Source: Macrobrachium rosenbergii (taxonomy: Eukaryota > Arthropoda > Malacostraca > Decapoda > Palaemonidae). Taken from it: a DNA stretch of 64,000 nucleotides. Below, piece by piece: positions 24,601-39,600 of the stretch. Under the pieces are notes generated by a model. The model worked only from the letters and a program-made list of their open reading frames with translations. It did no database searches and was not told the origin of the DNA. Position 1 is the stretch's first letter, and the number at the start of each line of letters is the position of its first letter. Location: contig NC_089755.1 in the NCBI RefSeq assembly GCF_040412425.1, positions 51,193,298 through 51,257,297 on the forward strand, written 5' to 3'. The translations under genes and the position numbers were made by a program.

Positions 24601-27600
24601 CAATCACACAGCAAACCAAGCCATGCATCTTAAAATTTGTGAGTGGTGATTGTGTTTCCCTTAAGGTTTTTATCTTCCCCTGTAAGTTGGCTGCCTTCAA
24701 CCAAATTTCAAATTTTCAATTTCCTCTGGCCTTCATGATAAAGGCAAGCCAAAGCCTCTCAATAAGGTGAAATTATGAGTGAGTGACCGAATCAAGGGCT
24801 TACACATACACATGTATGTTGGATATGGGAACTTGTTCAGCGCTGTTTTGAGCAGAGGTTTATCTTTCATCATACACATGGTTTATGACAACTGATGCTT
24901 TCTATGCAACAGATGCTTGCTTTCAAGGACAAGGTACAGTCATATATTGCATTTGAGGAGACAAGGCGTCTACTGCAATTGCCAACTTACATTTTCTAAT
25001 ACCATACCTAAAAATGATACCAGAGTGAATAGTTTTTATATGCTTTATTTCCAATAGAGTAACCCCAAAATATGTGTTTATGCTAAATCATCATTAGTTT
25101 TCACCTTCAAAGAACAAATGTGAAGTACCGAAAAGTTTTTTTACAAAAATTAAGTATTAGTCTAAATGTTTTTTAAACTTTACAAACTTATAATGTACCC
25201 CACAACCAGTTTTACTAAATACTAAAGTTTCTTACAATATACTCTGGACAATTTCAAGATGCTTTGCTGAACTGACCTTGCAGAGATGGGCAGTATTAGT
25301 TTTAGCTGTGCAGGAGTGAGATGAGTTGGGGGTGGGTGCTACTAGTAGTGTGTTTAAGTACTGGACATAAAATAGTCAACTTGCATGCAGCATATATTTC
25401 TCATATGCCCTTTTGTATTAGCTCTTTGTCTCAAGATCTTCTGTGATTGCTATAACCTTGTGCATTTAATGTGATTGTGGTACCTGATTATTTCATGACA
25501 TTACATGTCTTGTATTCCATATAACCTCTAAATTCTTTCTTGAAAGAATGTGCAAAGACAATGGTTTTCTATGGAGCATTTAATATTTCTACCTGCTAAA
25601 TAAATCAGTGGTCTAAGAGCTTAATATTAGTCAGGTGCTAACAAAACCATACCAGAGTGTAGGCCTGAAAAATATTTCCTTTTCATCCATCACTAAAAAC
25701 TAGCCCATTTCATGCAATGAAATAAAATCCCTCATGCAAAAGAAACCAGTCATCCAGTAATCCTGCAGGACAGACCCTGGAGTCTCAAGCACCCAGATTA
25801 GTTATTCTTCATGTGTCTGATCCTGAGCTTTGAGAAGGTGGGGTTGGGGGAGGGAACTCTTACTACAGGTTATGGGTTTATATGAACAAACAGGTTATGG
25901 GTTTATATGAACAAATTCCACAATAAACCCATTATTTACCAGTAGTCAGAATTGCAATTTAGATAGTGATCACATGTGCTAAGGGCCCTAGACTGGCATG
26001 TGAGACCTAAAGAATCTATTTGGAAGGACCTTGGAAATAAATTTATGCTTCTGAGATAGCTTGTAATTCCATGTCAGACCCAACTGGCAGTGCTGTAGGC
26101 TGGAAGAACTGTGCTACCAAAGGCTTCTCTCCCTTAAGTGAATGATATAACACACACTATAGGAGTGACATAGATGCAATAATTCTGGAGATCCTACATC
26201 GTAGTTTATGCCAAATGGATAAGAAAATGAGAGGGTGAATCACAGGCAAAATAAGTTTCCCCAAGCAGGAACCATCTGTCCCACTGCTACCAAAAGGGCA
26301 TATGTAAATAGAATTTACTGAATCATCTGTGTCACCTTCCATTAGCCTGCAAACCATTTTCCCCATCCAGATGAATGCTATGCAAGCTATTGCCCAGACA
26401 GACGGATAAAAAAAAAAAAAAAAAAAAAAAAAAACACTCTACTGTAGTTTGTTGAAAAGCAGTGAAATTATGCTGCTTTGCCATCTTTAATTGCTATCAG
26501 GCCTTAAACAACACCAGTTACATTAGAATGCTAAAAGAACTTGCTTCTTTGAAACTCCTTATAAGAAAATGTCTTGGAGTGTTACAAAAATTCTTGGCTC
26601 TGAATGATAGTCACATTGGTCTTTATGGGCTACGAGAACCCTCTAGGTACTGGCAGGGTACAAGAGTGACGAAGAGGTGAAGGGCACAGTGGTAAGCATA
26701 GGGAATGGTCAAGTGACAAGTTGTGCAGTTTCAAGACCATCTGGGTTGTCAGAAATGCCCCTTGGGTCAATTGTGGGGCAAGATACTGCCTACTTACTTC
26801 ATAAAAGAGGGTGTCCTATTCAAATGGCCTGTAGCCTGTAGATAACTAACTGCTACTGAAAGGTATGCGGAACTGTTATCACTTCGGTATGGGAATCCAA
26901 GTCTCTAGAGGAAATCCTTGCTCCAAGGGCAACATCTGAATCTCTCCTGCTGTTGAACAAACAAGATGACAACCGTGCAACCTTATCAAAGAAGTTGATT
27001 CCTTGAATGGCTTCAAAATCTGTATCACCTAACCAATTAAGAGCACCAATTGTGCTTCATTCCCTGGAGGACCTGAACTAAAACTTGGCAAGTAACCACC
27101 TTGGGCCTGCTGATTTCTACCCCACAGCACAAACACTGACTGCACACATCAGCACCAATATTGCCATGATGTGTCCCGTATGTTTTCTAATTTTATGCAA
27201 AAATATTCACCAGCCATGAACTAGACAGATAAGAACTCTTGCCTCCTGAATACATAACTGATTTGGAAAATAACTTCCTGCCTGGGGTCTTGTCAAAGGC
27301 AACCTGACTACAAACTGGAAGCAAAAAATTTCTGTCCTACCTCCTCCTACCTGTGAAGCAAGTGCTTCAATCATCAAGCTGATAAGGTAAAAGACACTGC
27401 CTAAAATATCCATAAATCTAAGAGGATGCCACTCATTCAAATTGTTGTATGGTGAGTAAGTCCTTTGCTTTTGCTATCAATACATCCATACTTTTGTCAC
27501 CATGAAGGTATCCGTAAGCTACATACTTGTAAACCCATAACTTATCCTGGAACTGCATAAAACTATTAATGGTGGGAGGGGGTGGTAATCACAACCAATT

Positions 27601-30600
27601 CATTGAAGAGTGATCCTCTCAAGACCAGCAGACAAAGTGCAATTGGTTCAATAATTGTGCTTTATCCATGAGAAACTGGACAATAAAACCAAGAAACTTT
27701 TGAGTTAAGGGAGGACTGTAGCAAGAGAGAGAGGTTAATGTGAAGATTCCATTCCTGGCCTACCAGGACGAACAATCTGCGCTTCCTTAGTTGCAGCGCC
27801 TTGATATGTCCAACAGGGGATGGTGGGACCAAAGCTTTCGACATCACCAGGAAAATGAGTAGCACTTTGCAGTGTAAGGAAAAAGCCTGGCAGCCCTGTC
27901 AACACCTAACAAAAGAAAATTTCTTGTAATAGGAGTAAAGGTGCTCTCAGTGATGAGTGGGCAATCCAAGCTGAGATTCATACTAAGGAGTAATTTTATG
28001 TTTTCTTCTACTAAACTGAATTCATACAAGCTCATTACTAAGACTACATGTAATGAATTGTATTAAGAAAGATAACTGCCATTAACTTTTGAGTTTCAAT
28101 TGAAAACTGTATGGAGACAGAAAAATGCTGAGGCAAGATATGCCAAGTAAGTATAAACTTGTCTTACCTATAAACTGAAAAAGAAATTTTGTCTGCACAG
28201 CAGCATGCACAACAAGCAAGGTTGAGAAAACCAGTACTAATCAAAATTAAAATCCATCTTAAGCTAAAGAAAGGGATGAGAATGCAAATGAATTTCTTAA
28301 TGACAGCATAAAATTCATATGAAAATTAAGAAAATGCTATATTCAAATGAATTTCTTAATGACAGCACAAAATTCATAAGAAAATTACCATGATTAACAA
28401 ACTAACAATTCTGAGTGTAAGATCCCTGTACAGGTACAGGGACTCTAGGGAGAGGTGGCATTTGGTCACTCCAAGGATGGAGGTGCACCATTCTGAACAC
28501 TGAGATACTTCCTTGCAGCCCTCTCTGCTTCACGACAGTTTGGTGCCTGTGTCGGTTGTACCCCCAAAGCATCCAGCGGCAAAGCTACATGGAGGTGTCA
28601 CTCAGATCTCAAAGCAGGGAAGGGCGACATGGCTGAGTTATGGGGAATGGGTGGTATCAGTCTTCAAAATTGGATACAACTTCTGTTCAAGGACCAGAGA
28701 CCCTTCTTTCCCTAGAACTGATCCTCTTCCTGCCCTACAAGGCCAACTCCACCAAAGACATTGCCTTATGGACAGAGATGTGGACACTGGTTCAAAAAGG
28801 GTCAGTCGAGATCTTGCAGTATCCTTCCTGGGTTTCTACAGCCACCTTTTTCTAGTGGAAAAGGCTTCACGGAGTTGGACACCAGTTATAAACCTTTCAG
28901 CACTGAATAATTACATCCCTCAGCCACCATTCACAATGGAAACTGCCTGTTCAGTGTTGGACTCCGTCAGGAAGGGAAACTACATGATAAGAAGACAAAT
29001 TGTTATTCATATTATCATGAAGGCAAAAATGCACATTATAATCCATTAGTACTTCACATGCATGGGGTGATCCTGAAGTGTCAGGCAACCATCAGAGTCA
29101 TTATTCTTGAGTCTGCAACAGTGTGAATAACTATTGTCTTCATTGCTTCAGTGGGTTCCTCAGATAATGATTCCTCTTTATTTCTTTTCTTATACTGTGT
29201 ATTTTTGATTACACATAAGTATTATGAAAGCAAAAATACACAATATAAGAAAATAAATAAAAGGGAATCTCAATCTAAGAAACCCACTGAGGCAATAAAA
29301 ACAATAACAGTTCATACTGTCGCAGACGTAAGAAAAATGACTGATGGTTGCCCGAGACTTCAGGATCATCCCATGCATGTGAAGTGCTACTGGATGACTA
29401 CCATAACTTTAAAAAAAGAGGTGGTTTCTGGGATTCCTTTTGACGTCTAAGAAATTGAATAATTATAAGCTGGGGGTTTGTTGTGAAACAACTTTTTCAT
29501 TTAATAAAAATTTCCCATCAGTAACACCCAAGTCAAACTTCTCAACTTTTTTTTTGTGTAAAATGTAGGTAGAGGTTGCTTATAACTGGAACTTAGCACA
29601 AAACTTAAGCTAGGATGGACGGATGGATGGACGGACTAAACATTATATCCCTTCATCTACTCTGTTGGGCACAGGGATAATAAACACTATCTCACCTCTA
29701 AAAAAATTTTATAACATGATGATGAAGGACAAAAGGTAACAAAGATTCTGGTGTTCTTGCCTCTAAGTAGCTAAGTAGCCATGGTTGCTTTGCCTATTCA
29801 GGGCTTATAAGAGAAAATATTTGGATATGTTTTTAACCACATTATAAGCAAGACAGATTAACAATGAACCATCATAAAGCTTTATTCTACTATCGGATGG
29901 ATATATGTCAACCTTTTTGTAAGATATCACAAAAAGATGTTATCTATTCTCAGAATTGGTTGCACTCAATTGACCCATATGTATCTGAAGACTAATCTGC
30001 ATGTCCCAATTTGAAGATGCAGAACAACATAAATATTTTTCGTGATTATCAAGTTTACACCCAACATTAAATATCAAGTACTGGAAGCAAGTCCTTAAAC
30101 AAAGTTTTGATGAACTGTTAAAGAACTGTAATTTGTTAAATAGGATCTAATATCTTCACTAAGAACAAACCCTTCTGGCCAGCCATATGAAAAATAAGAA
30201 CGTCATACTAATATGCGCCTTTCTCAAAAACAAATCATGATTTGCAAAATAATACAATAAATAAAAAAATTACTTTGCCATAAATAAATACAAAAATTAC
30301 TTAGTCAAAAAACAGTAAGAAAATGAGAGTATGCAGTTCTGTATTGCTTTCCACTCCTTACTGGGAGAAGTCATGATGAAAATCAAAGGAAACCAAAGTT
30401 ATTTGCGTGTCTACATGAAAGTAATAAATTAATGTATGCTTCACACTGAAACCATGTATGAGCAAGTGCAGAAAACTGTTTTTACAACGAAAGATTTTCA
30501 AACAAATCCGTCAATCATACACATGCCTTATATATATGCCTATATTTGTGTCCCAATGCTCCTGGGATCACCATTCTTGCCAGTCAAACAGAAGGCAGCC

Positions 30601-33600
30601 TGCACCCTCTGAATCCTCTTGTATGCATCAACCAGTAATCTTTCTTTTATATGAAAACTGAATGCCAGGCAGCATGATTCAAGGAGCTGGAAGGAAGGCA
30701 CTCACTGATCAATGGATTGTTACTGAAATTTAGTTTGTTTCATTACAACCCCATAAACATATATCTCCAGAGGCCAAAATTCTTTTTTCCAAAGGGTGTT
30801 TGTGTGTACTTGTAGGATACAGTAAAACACCTGGAGACTTGAAGTGCCCAGAATCAAGTCATTAGTAGCTTAAACATTTGAAAAAGCTATGGTGAAAAAC
30901 CCATAGAATGTAATGCAAGAAGTTCATGTCAGTATGTGCATCAGAACTGGAAAATAAAACACGATGAAAATGAAGTCAAAGTGGTCAATTACCCTGGAAG
31001 ACTAAACTACATGTAAAAACAAGAGGACCAGCATGAAGTTTTTACCTTTCCACTAAGTTGTTGCCCTTCAAGTAACTGGTCTTCCAACAGGTAAAGCCTG
31101 ATAACTCTCACTGTAAAGAGCAACCAGTCCTGTCTCTTTGCTGGTGACAGGATAAGAAAAGAATGGTGAAAGATGTTGGGACAAGTCCTTGGCTATTTGT
31201 TGACTGGGCTTTTATAAAAAGTCAGGAACTAACAACAACTTCCAGATGAAAAATTCTAATGTATGATCTTCCAGGGCATCTATAAGATGCAAACAACAAC
31301 AGAGTCCTCACACTGAAGTCTGGAAATAAACTGTTAACTGGGCTCTTCAGGGTGCTACATAAAGCAATCACAGGTGAGGATGGCAACCTAATATTAAGGT
31401 CTGAGCAACGCGAGAGGAACCTTCCTTCCTGAATATCATACACTCCAATATGAGAGGACAGATTTACCTCCCTTATAGAAGGAAACAGACAACCTCCTGT
31501 GTTAAATAAAAAAAAATAGGAAGATGGTGTGGCACAGGTTGCTAGTTGCAATGCTGCTATTCTTCAAGTTGCTGGATAACCTCTGGCTTGGAGTCGAGGA
31601 TTTCTAACTTGCCTACACAGTACAAGTGTCCTTACCTGGGAAACTTATTTCTAGGCAACAGATTCCAGGGACTGGTTGCCACCATGGAGAGCTGACTGGT
31701 CAACCATCCTTGCTGTGATTAAAAGAGAGCCATTAGAATCATGTTCCAAGCACCTAGAGGTGCAGAGTTTCCCCCAGACGCCACTTGAAACAGTCATGCA
31801 GGAGAAGGATGACAATGAAGAGCTCATCCAAGGATAATGCATATAATGTATCCTCCCAATCACTAGGTTTATTTTGGGATGGACTATACCAGGGAAGTTT
31901 TTAGATGAGGCTCCCCATAAAATGATCTACCAAGGGCAAGCCCTACAAAAGTAAAAACCTGTACAGATCACAGAGTCCTCGGACCATCATCACAATAGTA
32001 CCAGTTTCTTCAAATGAACCTGTCAGTCAACAACTGTGTTGCCCAAGTCTAAAGATGAACCGTTCTCCCTTAGTGCCTCTTGGAACACATTGTTGCTGCT
32101 AGGTTTCTTCTGTCACGTCCAATGGAGAGACAACAAAACTTTTTCTTGCCACTGTCATATCAAGTGTAACTTCAAAGGGTCTCAATCAGTCCCTCTTTAG
32201 AAATGGATGAGTCACTGTTGGAATCCTAACTACAGGGGAATGGCCAAGTTCAATGTTTTTGGGCTCGACTATTACCCACACAATCTACTCAACAGCCAGA
32301 TTGGTGATGGTCACAGTTGTGGCCACTAATAACAGAAGACAACTTGTAGCAGTGGCAGCTAAAGTATGACTGTCTGCTGGCATCTAGGCTGGCACACTCA
32401 TGCAAGAGGGTCTAACTCTAACAGGGAAAACCTGGGCTGCTAATACATGTCTACTACCTCTAACAAGGAAGACCTGGGCAGCTAATATGTGAAATAAAAA
32501 ATCCTATCAAATCAATAATATACTGGAAAAACAGTATTGAAAATTAGGCATAATTACCAATAGTAACTGATACACTAATTAAAAATAACAGATACAAGAA
32601 AAATCTATTAGTGCAAAAGATATATGTAAAATAACCTCCCTAGAGATAATGAACCTTGTTAATTCTAGGAGGGTAAAATCAGAAAAACAGAGGAGGTAAA
32701 AATATGGTAAATAAACAAAATTTACCAAAGCCTAAAGCTAAAAAGAAAACAATACTGAGTCTTATTCTTCACTTTATTTTTAAAAAATAAGAAGATAATA
32801 AGGAAGTGATTGGGGCAAGTGGTAACTCTCTCCAGAGCACTAATTATGCAACTGCTCATTAGCTTACCTATGTTACCATTTTGTGTCAAACTGAAAATAA
32901 GTTACCACTTAGCTCACTATTGAACAACCAGACTATACCAGCATCTCAACAGTACTTACTAAAGGCGAATGTAGTACAGATAGAACCTAAGTGAAAAGGG
33001 CCAAAACAAATGATTTCAAATGAGAAAAACAGGAAAATAGCTAGTGTTAAGTGCCTGAAAAGTGATCCCCAGAAAGGTAAATACCTGGGAAATGAAAGCA
33101 GGGCTGTTAACAGCACCTCAAGATCATGAAAATAAGGTTTTTGATTGATACAAACCACAGGATCCAGGGAGCATATGCATATTGGGACTATCCTTTTCTT
33201 CTGTCTGACAACCAAAAGACTGGTTCTCCCGGAAACACTCAGGACAGAAATACAGGAATATATGATTAATAAGAGTGTGGTGAAAGACACATTATAATAC
33301 AAGCATGCACACACACCTCACAGTTAGTGAGAAATAAAATGAGAAAACAATGAAAGGAAAGCAAGAAAAGAAGTACCACTAGCCCAAGTAAACTGAAGTG
33401 GTGTATCTGTGAAAAACATTACTGTATACAGAAAACTAAGAGCAATGTCATGGCCACATGCTCTTCAGTTATGCAGGAAAAGCCAGAGATTTTTGCATCC
33501 GGAGAAACCATGAACCATGTTAAGCTCCCATCATGATCATAGTTTTAAGAGACAATATATAATTATGCAACCTTAAAGACACAAAAGCATCAGCCCACTT

Positions 33601-36600
33601 CTAGATCATGTACAATAACTATACACTCTAATTACACTATCTTGGTAAACTTTTGAGTTGAAATACAGAGGAATGCAAAATTTGTTTCATTACAAAGTAC
33701 TATACATACAATCATATAAAACTGAACATGACAAGCACATCTCCTCCAACAACAACAAAATATATAAAGGTGTGTAGACAACATAAGAAATAGTATCCAG
33801 TGAGTATAGAAGTGTATTACTATGGATAATATGATTTGCTATACTAGAAAAGCAGTGGTCTAAGTCCTTAGGAATAATCTAGAAAATTCCACACAACAAA
33901 ATTCTCAAAATAAGTAATCCAAGTAGTTATCAAAAACATCATTTTAACATCTTTGCTCCATACATACAAACCTCTCATTATTACTTATGCTTTAATAACA
34001 GTTAAGAGCAGAAGTAAGTGTTAAACATGCCCTAAATTACTGAAGTTGTGTTTAATGATGGGAAACATCTGAGCCATGGGGAAATCTCTCTCATGCCAAG
34101 CACTCTTATCCAATGATCCCCTCTTTGGACCAAGCTTCTACCCAACTGAGAGGGGCCGGGAAGCTGATACTAAAGTACAAGTAAAAGGTAAGTAACTATG
34201 GAATATAAAAGTGAATGAAAATTTCATCAGTGTTCATATCAATTACAGGCACCCAATGTTCAATAGCTGTCAAGGTGGAGATAATAAATTCAAGTCCTTC
34301 AACTGCCATTTCACTTACTGCAGATTACTAGGTAAATACATGGTGACCTGTGGCTATCTGGAATATTTCTTCTTTATTTCTCATATATGTAGGCCTTTAG
34401 CAGTTGTTCATCTATCATACTCTCTCTACTTGAATGAACTGCCGCAAACCAAGTCTAGTCATAACTTAACAAGTGATTCCAGGGTTGAAGTATATTTATG
34501 AACTGAAATCAAAGTGCTTTAAGGTTAGTAAAGGTTTAAGGTCATAATGATGGGAGCTGGCTGCTCACCTATCCATTTACAACTGCTATCTCCAACTAGA
34601 AAATACTGTTTATCACAGCATCTTTATAACATGTAGTTGTTCTTAGTGACCCATATGGGAAGTATAATAGTATTTTAATCTGTGTTGGTGCAATATACTT
34701 CTTTTCAAGTATACATACTGTCCTCACACCATACACAGAAGTGTCCCCCTTGGCCTTGGAATAGCAAAAGGTACCTTGGCACCATCCTCCCTTCCAAGTT
34801 CCTAATAAAAAAGTTGGGGCCTCCGCTCCTAGTTCCTAATCACAAAGTTGGGTGCAAAAGCGTACACAAACGACAATCAGCCTAAGGTATCACCTCATGA
34901 ATACTCTGCACATCTGCAAAGACACTAAATATACAGATTCTTCTTAACAATAGTTATGGACATATTCTTCAAAGCCTGAACAACTACATCGAACAACAGT
35001 ACTATAAGGAGTTCTTGTTTGTCTTCTTATATATATAAAATACATAAATTATTTGTAAATGAGAATACTTGCCATCTGAATAACCCCAGTTATGGTAACA
35101 GTATGATTCAAACACTTCATTTCTAAAATATTAATACCACACATAGTAATGAAAACGGGGCATAACATACTCAACTAGTGCTGGTGCATATTGAAAAATA
35201 AATCTAATTTTATGGGAATACACCTAAATGTCCATTTTTATAAGAACTGAAACAAAGAATGAAGGTGCTCAACAAGCAAATGATGGGGCTTCACTGATCA
35301 GGAACTACTGCTTCACTAATTTAGGCAGCAATTTGACACTTGGTTCATCAACCCTTAATTGAGAATCAGGGCATAAGTAGAAATGAGGTTTGCAGTTCAT
35401 CTGAACAGATAATTATTTATTTCCTAGCATTTCTGCAGTTCATTGCTGCATCTTATAAGCAAGGATAAGCCAAATCAACTAAAACAAGTACAGAAGTAGA
35501 TATTGAAGCACTTAACTGTGGAATCAACTTGTGACAGTGTCAAGTACATCCTAAATATTCTTGAGATATAAAAATCCTATTCCATTTACACTCAAAACTG
35601 CTCCCCTTTGGCTGATGTGATCGCATCAGTTGTTAAAAAATTTAGTCCACAAAACTAGTCATACAGGGTAACTTTTCCCATAAACAAAAATCAACAACAG
35701 ATCAATATACCTTTCACTAAACAGCAGCAATTGGTGGAAAAATATAAGAACACAAAAGGCAACACAAAACATGGAAAAATATAGTATCATACTTCTGTCT
35801 TGGTTCCACATGAAGAGGGCAGAGGGATATCAAAGGATTGCGCCAAGGAAAGGGTTGTTCCTCTCTTAATAATATGATAAAATAAATTATCACACATTGG
35901 GATCTAAACTCACCCTCCGTCTTAATATGGGTTCATCCTGCAAGCAAAAAAATAAGAAAGGTTTTAAAATAATATTGTTTACCAGAGAGAGGAAAGACTT
36001 GTGGTTGGTAGAGAAGATTAGTGAGACTGGGGACAAGATGCACTACATCATTGACACACATACGTACAACAGAATGATGAAAGTGAAGGACAATAAAAGC
36101 TTCTTTCATCAATCCATGGTAACAGTTACCAAAAGTTATTAGACACCAGAGAATGGATAAGTAAAGAATAAGTATGAGCCTACATGTTCAAGCAAAAATA
36201 AGTGCAAATACAAGCAAGCTTAATTAACCCAGGGCTATCTATTTAACAGTTTTAATGAGCAGCCACGAGACTTTCTTTTGCATTTGGTTTTGAGAGTAAT
36301 GAGAATCATTAACAAATTTAAAGATTATTAATAACAAACAGCGGCATATATTTTGTCACTGAACTCTATGTTTTTCATTTAAGGCAGTTTCTAAGATGAA
36401 TAGAAACAAAGCTGTCAACAAGAAAAATGTCATTAAAAGCTGGTTGTGCAAGCATTAAAATGTTAAGCTACTCTTGATATTTAGAATATTTCAGTTGTGC
36501 TTTCTGCTGACCTTTTACTGCCTTTTCAAGTAAAAATATCTAAACAATACTGTATATGTATATTCCACTCAAAGCACTTACCTATAGCACATTTCAGTGA

Positions 36601-39600
36601 CTTGGTCTGACAATATTGATATTCATACTAAGTCTAAGCCCAGTTCTAAATGCACTCATGACTCTTTTTTCCTGACTACTCTGTTTTCTTATGTATGTAA
36701 ATAGGTAACTAATGTGATAGGTTTTATTGCACTATTATTAAATTCATTACTGATTATTCCTGCCACTTCATATTTTCCTTATACTGTACTGCATTGCTCT
36801 TTCCTTCTTCTCCTACCTAACACATATACCTACATTAACAATCATCTGTAAATATATTTCTTTTCCCTTAAATTTTCCACTGTTTCTGGTACAAAATTAC
36901 AAGGACCATTTAGCCATGGAGGCTGAATGCTTGATACTGCATTCACTACGAAACAAGTAACAAACATGCCAGCAACACCATGTCTGTATATATCACACTG
37001 TATATTTCCCACATAACCTTACTATTCTGTTCCAGGTGGACAACAGCATACACATTTAGCAAATATGAAAAGATCCTGCTACCCTACGGAATGAAAAATC
37101 ACCCTAAAGTTGGACAGGCATCCACCCCATATCTGACCTTTCATAAAATATGAAACATTTTATAAGCTTATTTGGAGGAGGTGGGATGTCTTTGGCATAA
37201 GAGAATGCTATATATAAACAAAAAAAATTCCATTCATACAATGGACAAATCATTGCTATCTAAACGTCCACTTAAGCAGGGAGGTAATTTAAGTATGTGG
37301 TAGCTTCCTGGCTAGGACGATACCACCAGGTGAGAGGGTACTGTACATGAATTTGGAATGCCAAACTGTAAAAAATATATGGATTGTTTATTCTGAGGAA
37401 TAAAGTAAAGTAGAAGTTAATGCAAATGTCACCTCAGAGGCCCATAGATCAAGTAAGGCAGCACTCTGTTTAAAAATTTTCACCAGATACCAGAAATATC
37501 TTGAGTAATTTGCTATCTCTATCTGTCATTTCTTTAAACCCAGTAATATGAAATAACTTCTGTGACCTTGTTATCATCATACCATCTAGCTAATCAGTCA
37601 TATGTATTTCCCACTGGTTATAAATCACTTGAGACTGAATCCCAGTAAAATCTGCAACTAGTCTATAAAATAAGGTGATGTTTGGAAGACCATTTATATA
37701 TCAATGAAGAAAATGAGAGAGTGTAACTGATACAATGAATGATAACAGAAACTTCATACTGAATTGCTGCATTAAAGATTTAAATGTCTTATTGCACTTG
37801 TGGGGGTTCTCCAACTCACTAGGGTAACAAGATTTGACTGCACTTATGTTGATAAGATTATCATAATTTCACTCAATATGTAACAGATCAAAGACTGAAC
37901 TAGAATGAAAGGAAATGTAAAGCTATGGTTTGTCCACAGTACATAAACACAAATATAAAGTAGTATATAAATATATACATGAATGTTCAACATATATTCA
38001 ACATGATTTGCAGGCTTTACAGCCCACCATTAAAATTTTATAAAACACTACCAATAAAAGATATGCAATTCAAGAAATAGTACACAACTACTGAATGCCT
38101 AAAAAATTTGAAGTGCAACATGAACTTTAAAATAAACAAGTAAAACACTAATGGTATATCGTCCAGAAATAATTCACCATCCTAACTATGCCCCACAGTA
38201 GTCATTTGTATACTGTGCTGCAGGCTTTTAGTTAGTATCAACACCTGGATATAGCAATAGTATTTGGTTATATGTAATTAAAACAAACACTATGTGGTTA
38301 CAGTTATGTCTTATGTACGAGCACAGTTTACTTGTCCTGAAAGAGTAAGGTGCTCCAAGTCTGAAGTTCTTCAACACAACTAATGTTCATCATTAATGAG
38401 TTGGTATGAATGCAATAAAAGCAGTTGCAATCTGACCCATGAGCATAAGCATCCAAATTATTAACCTGCCAAAATGAGCATGCAAATGACAAGTAACGGG
38501 TGAAGTCTGTTCTAAGTATCACCCCCTAAAAAGACTGCTTATGTACATGTGTTTCACTATATATCTATTCATGAACAATCTATTAAAAATATGAAAATTT
38601 CTTCTTGACGTAATATTCCTACAAATCAGTTGCTTTTAAAAACCTCAAAAGCTTCCCAAAACATTAAGCTTCCGATGGCTTCAAAGTACATCGAAATGCA
38701 GCTTTAAGAGTAGGCTCATACTGTTACTTTACTTCATTCTGTACTTTACTTCATTCTGATCATTGTCATCTCTTTCTGTATGATTACATTAATTTTCACT
38801 ATACAGTTTCCTTATGAACTGTGAAACTTCTGATTTATCCAAATTCTGCATTGCAGTCTCCATTGTAATGTATGCTTCAAAATCTCCAGTCAGAGATGAC
38901 TGACTTTAGATTTACACTCAAAACCCCTGCAAATTAATAACTATTTCATCCTTATTCTTGCTTGTCACTTCATCTGCAGTCTAGCTTCATAAAAGGCTTG
39001 AAAACAAAATGTTGCAAAACCAAATACTTGTCCACAAGCAAATGTAATCATACTTGTACACAAAATAAATGTTATACCATAACAAGCTCAAAAATAAAAG
39101 GGTTCTGTACAGAGCCTCAAGGGTTTGCAGTACAAGACAGCATGATACTCATGTCACCATGCTCATTACAAAATTACAATACTCACTGCCAAACAATAAC
39201 TCAATCAAAATTAAGGTAACACTTGCTTCAATGATGTAAGTGCATATTATAATCCCTTGTTTAAGTTCATAACAAATACATGCAAAAAGTAAACAAAGAA
39301 CAAAGAAAAATATAGGAACTAAATTTACACAATCTACATTCCCATGCCAATCTCACAGAATGAGAAAATGGCAGAGTTGGTCTTTGCTAAAACTAAAGTA
39401 AGGAGTCAGAACTAGCCTTACCTTGGCCACTCTCTCCTCTATAGATGGTCCGCCCTGCAAGAGCACGGACTGCAGATATTTTTTATCTCTGGCCTTTTTG
39501 AAAAAAGGATGTTTTAATAGCTCCTGGGCAGTGGGTCGCTTCGCAGGATCCTTTTGTAAACAGTCTGTGATCATCTTCCGGATTGCTTTTCCATAATTTT

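Larger units (their letters stand above)
20091..35913 (-). other. fray longest intron (15.8 kb)
   Basis: It separates the S-motif exon from the microexon and hosts most of the intronic mobile-element relics listed separately (22.2, 23.9, 26.4, 28.5 and 29.0-29.4 kb). The remainder, including 30-35.9 kb, is AT-rich sequence with short ORFs that I cannot tie to any family. Further small exons could hide here. Confidence 0.75.

Noticed and set aside
31222..31863. Minus-strand ORFs (109 and 70 codons) as another DIRS-like copy
   Set aside because: Some local resemblance to the linker region could be forced across frames, but no clear RT or recombinase motif appears, so it is not called.
30458..35912. 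Additional fray exons in the right part of the long intron
   Set aside because: I scanned for open segments with good splice sites and found none with family similarity; short disordered exons cannot be excluded.
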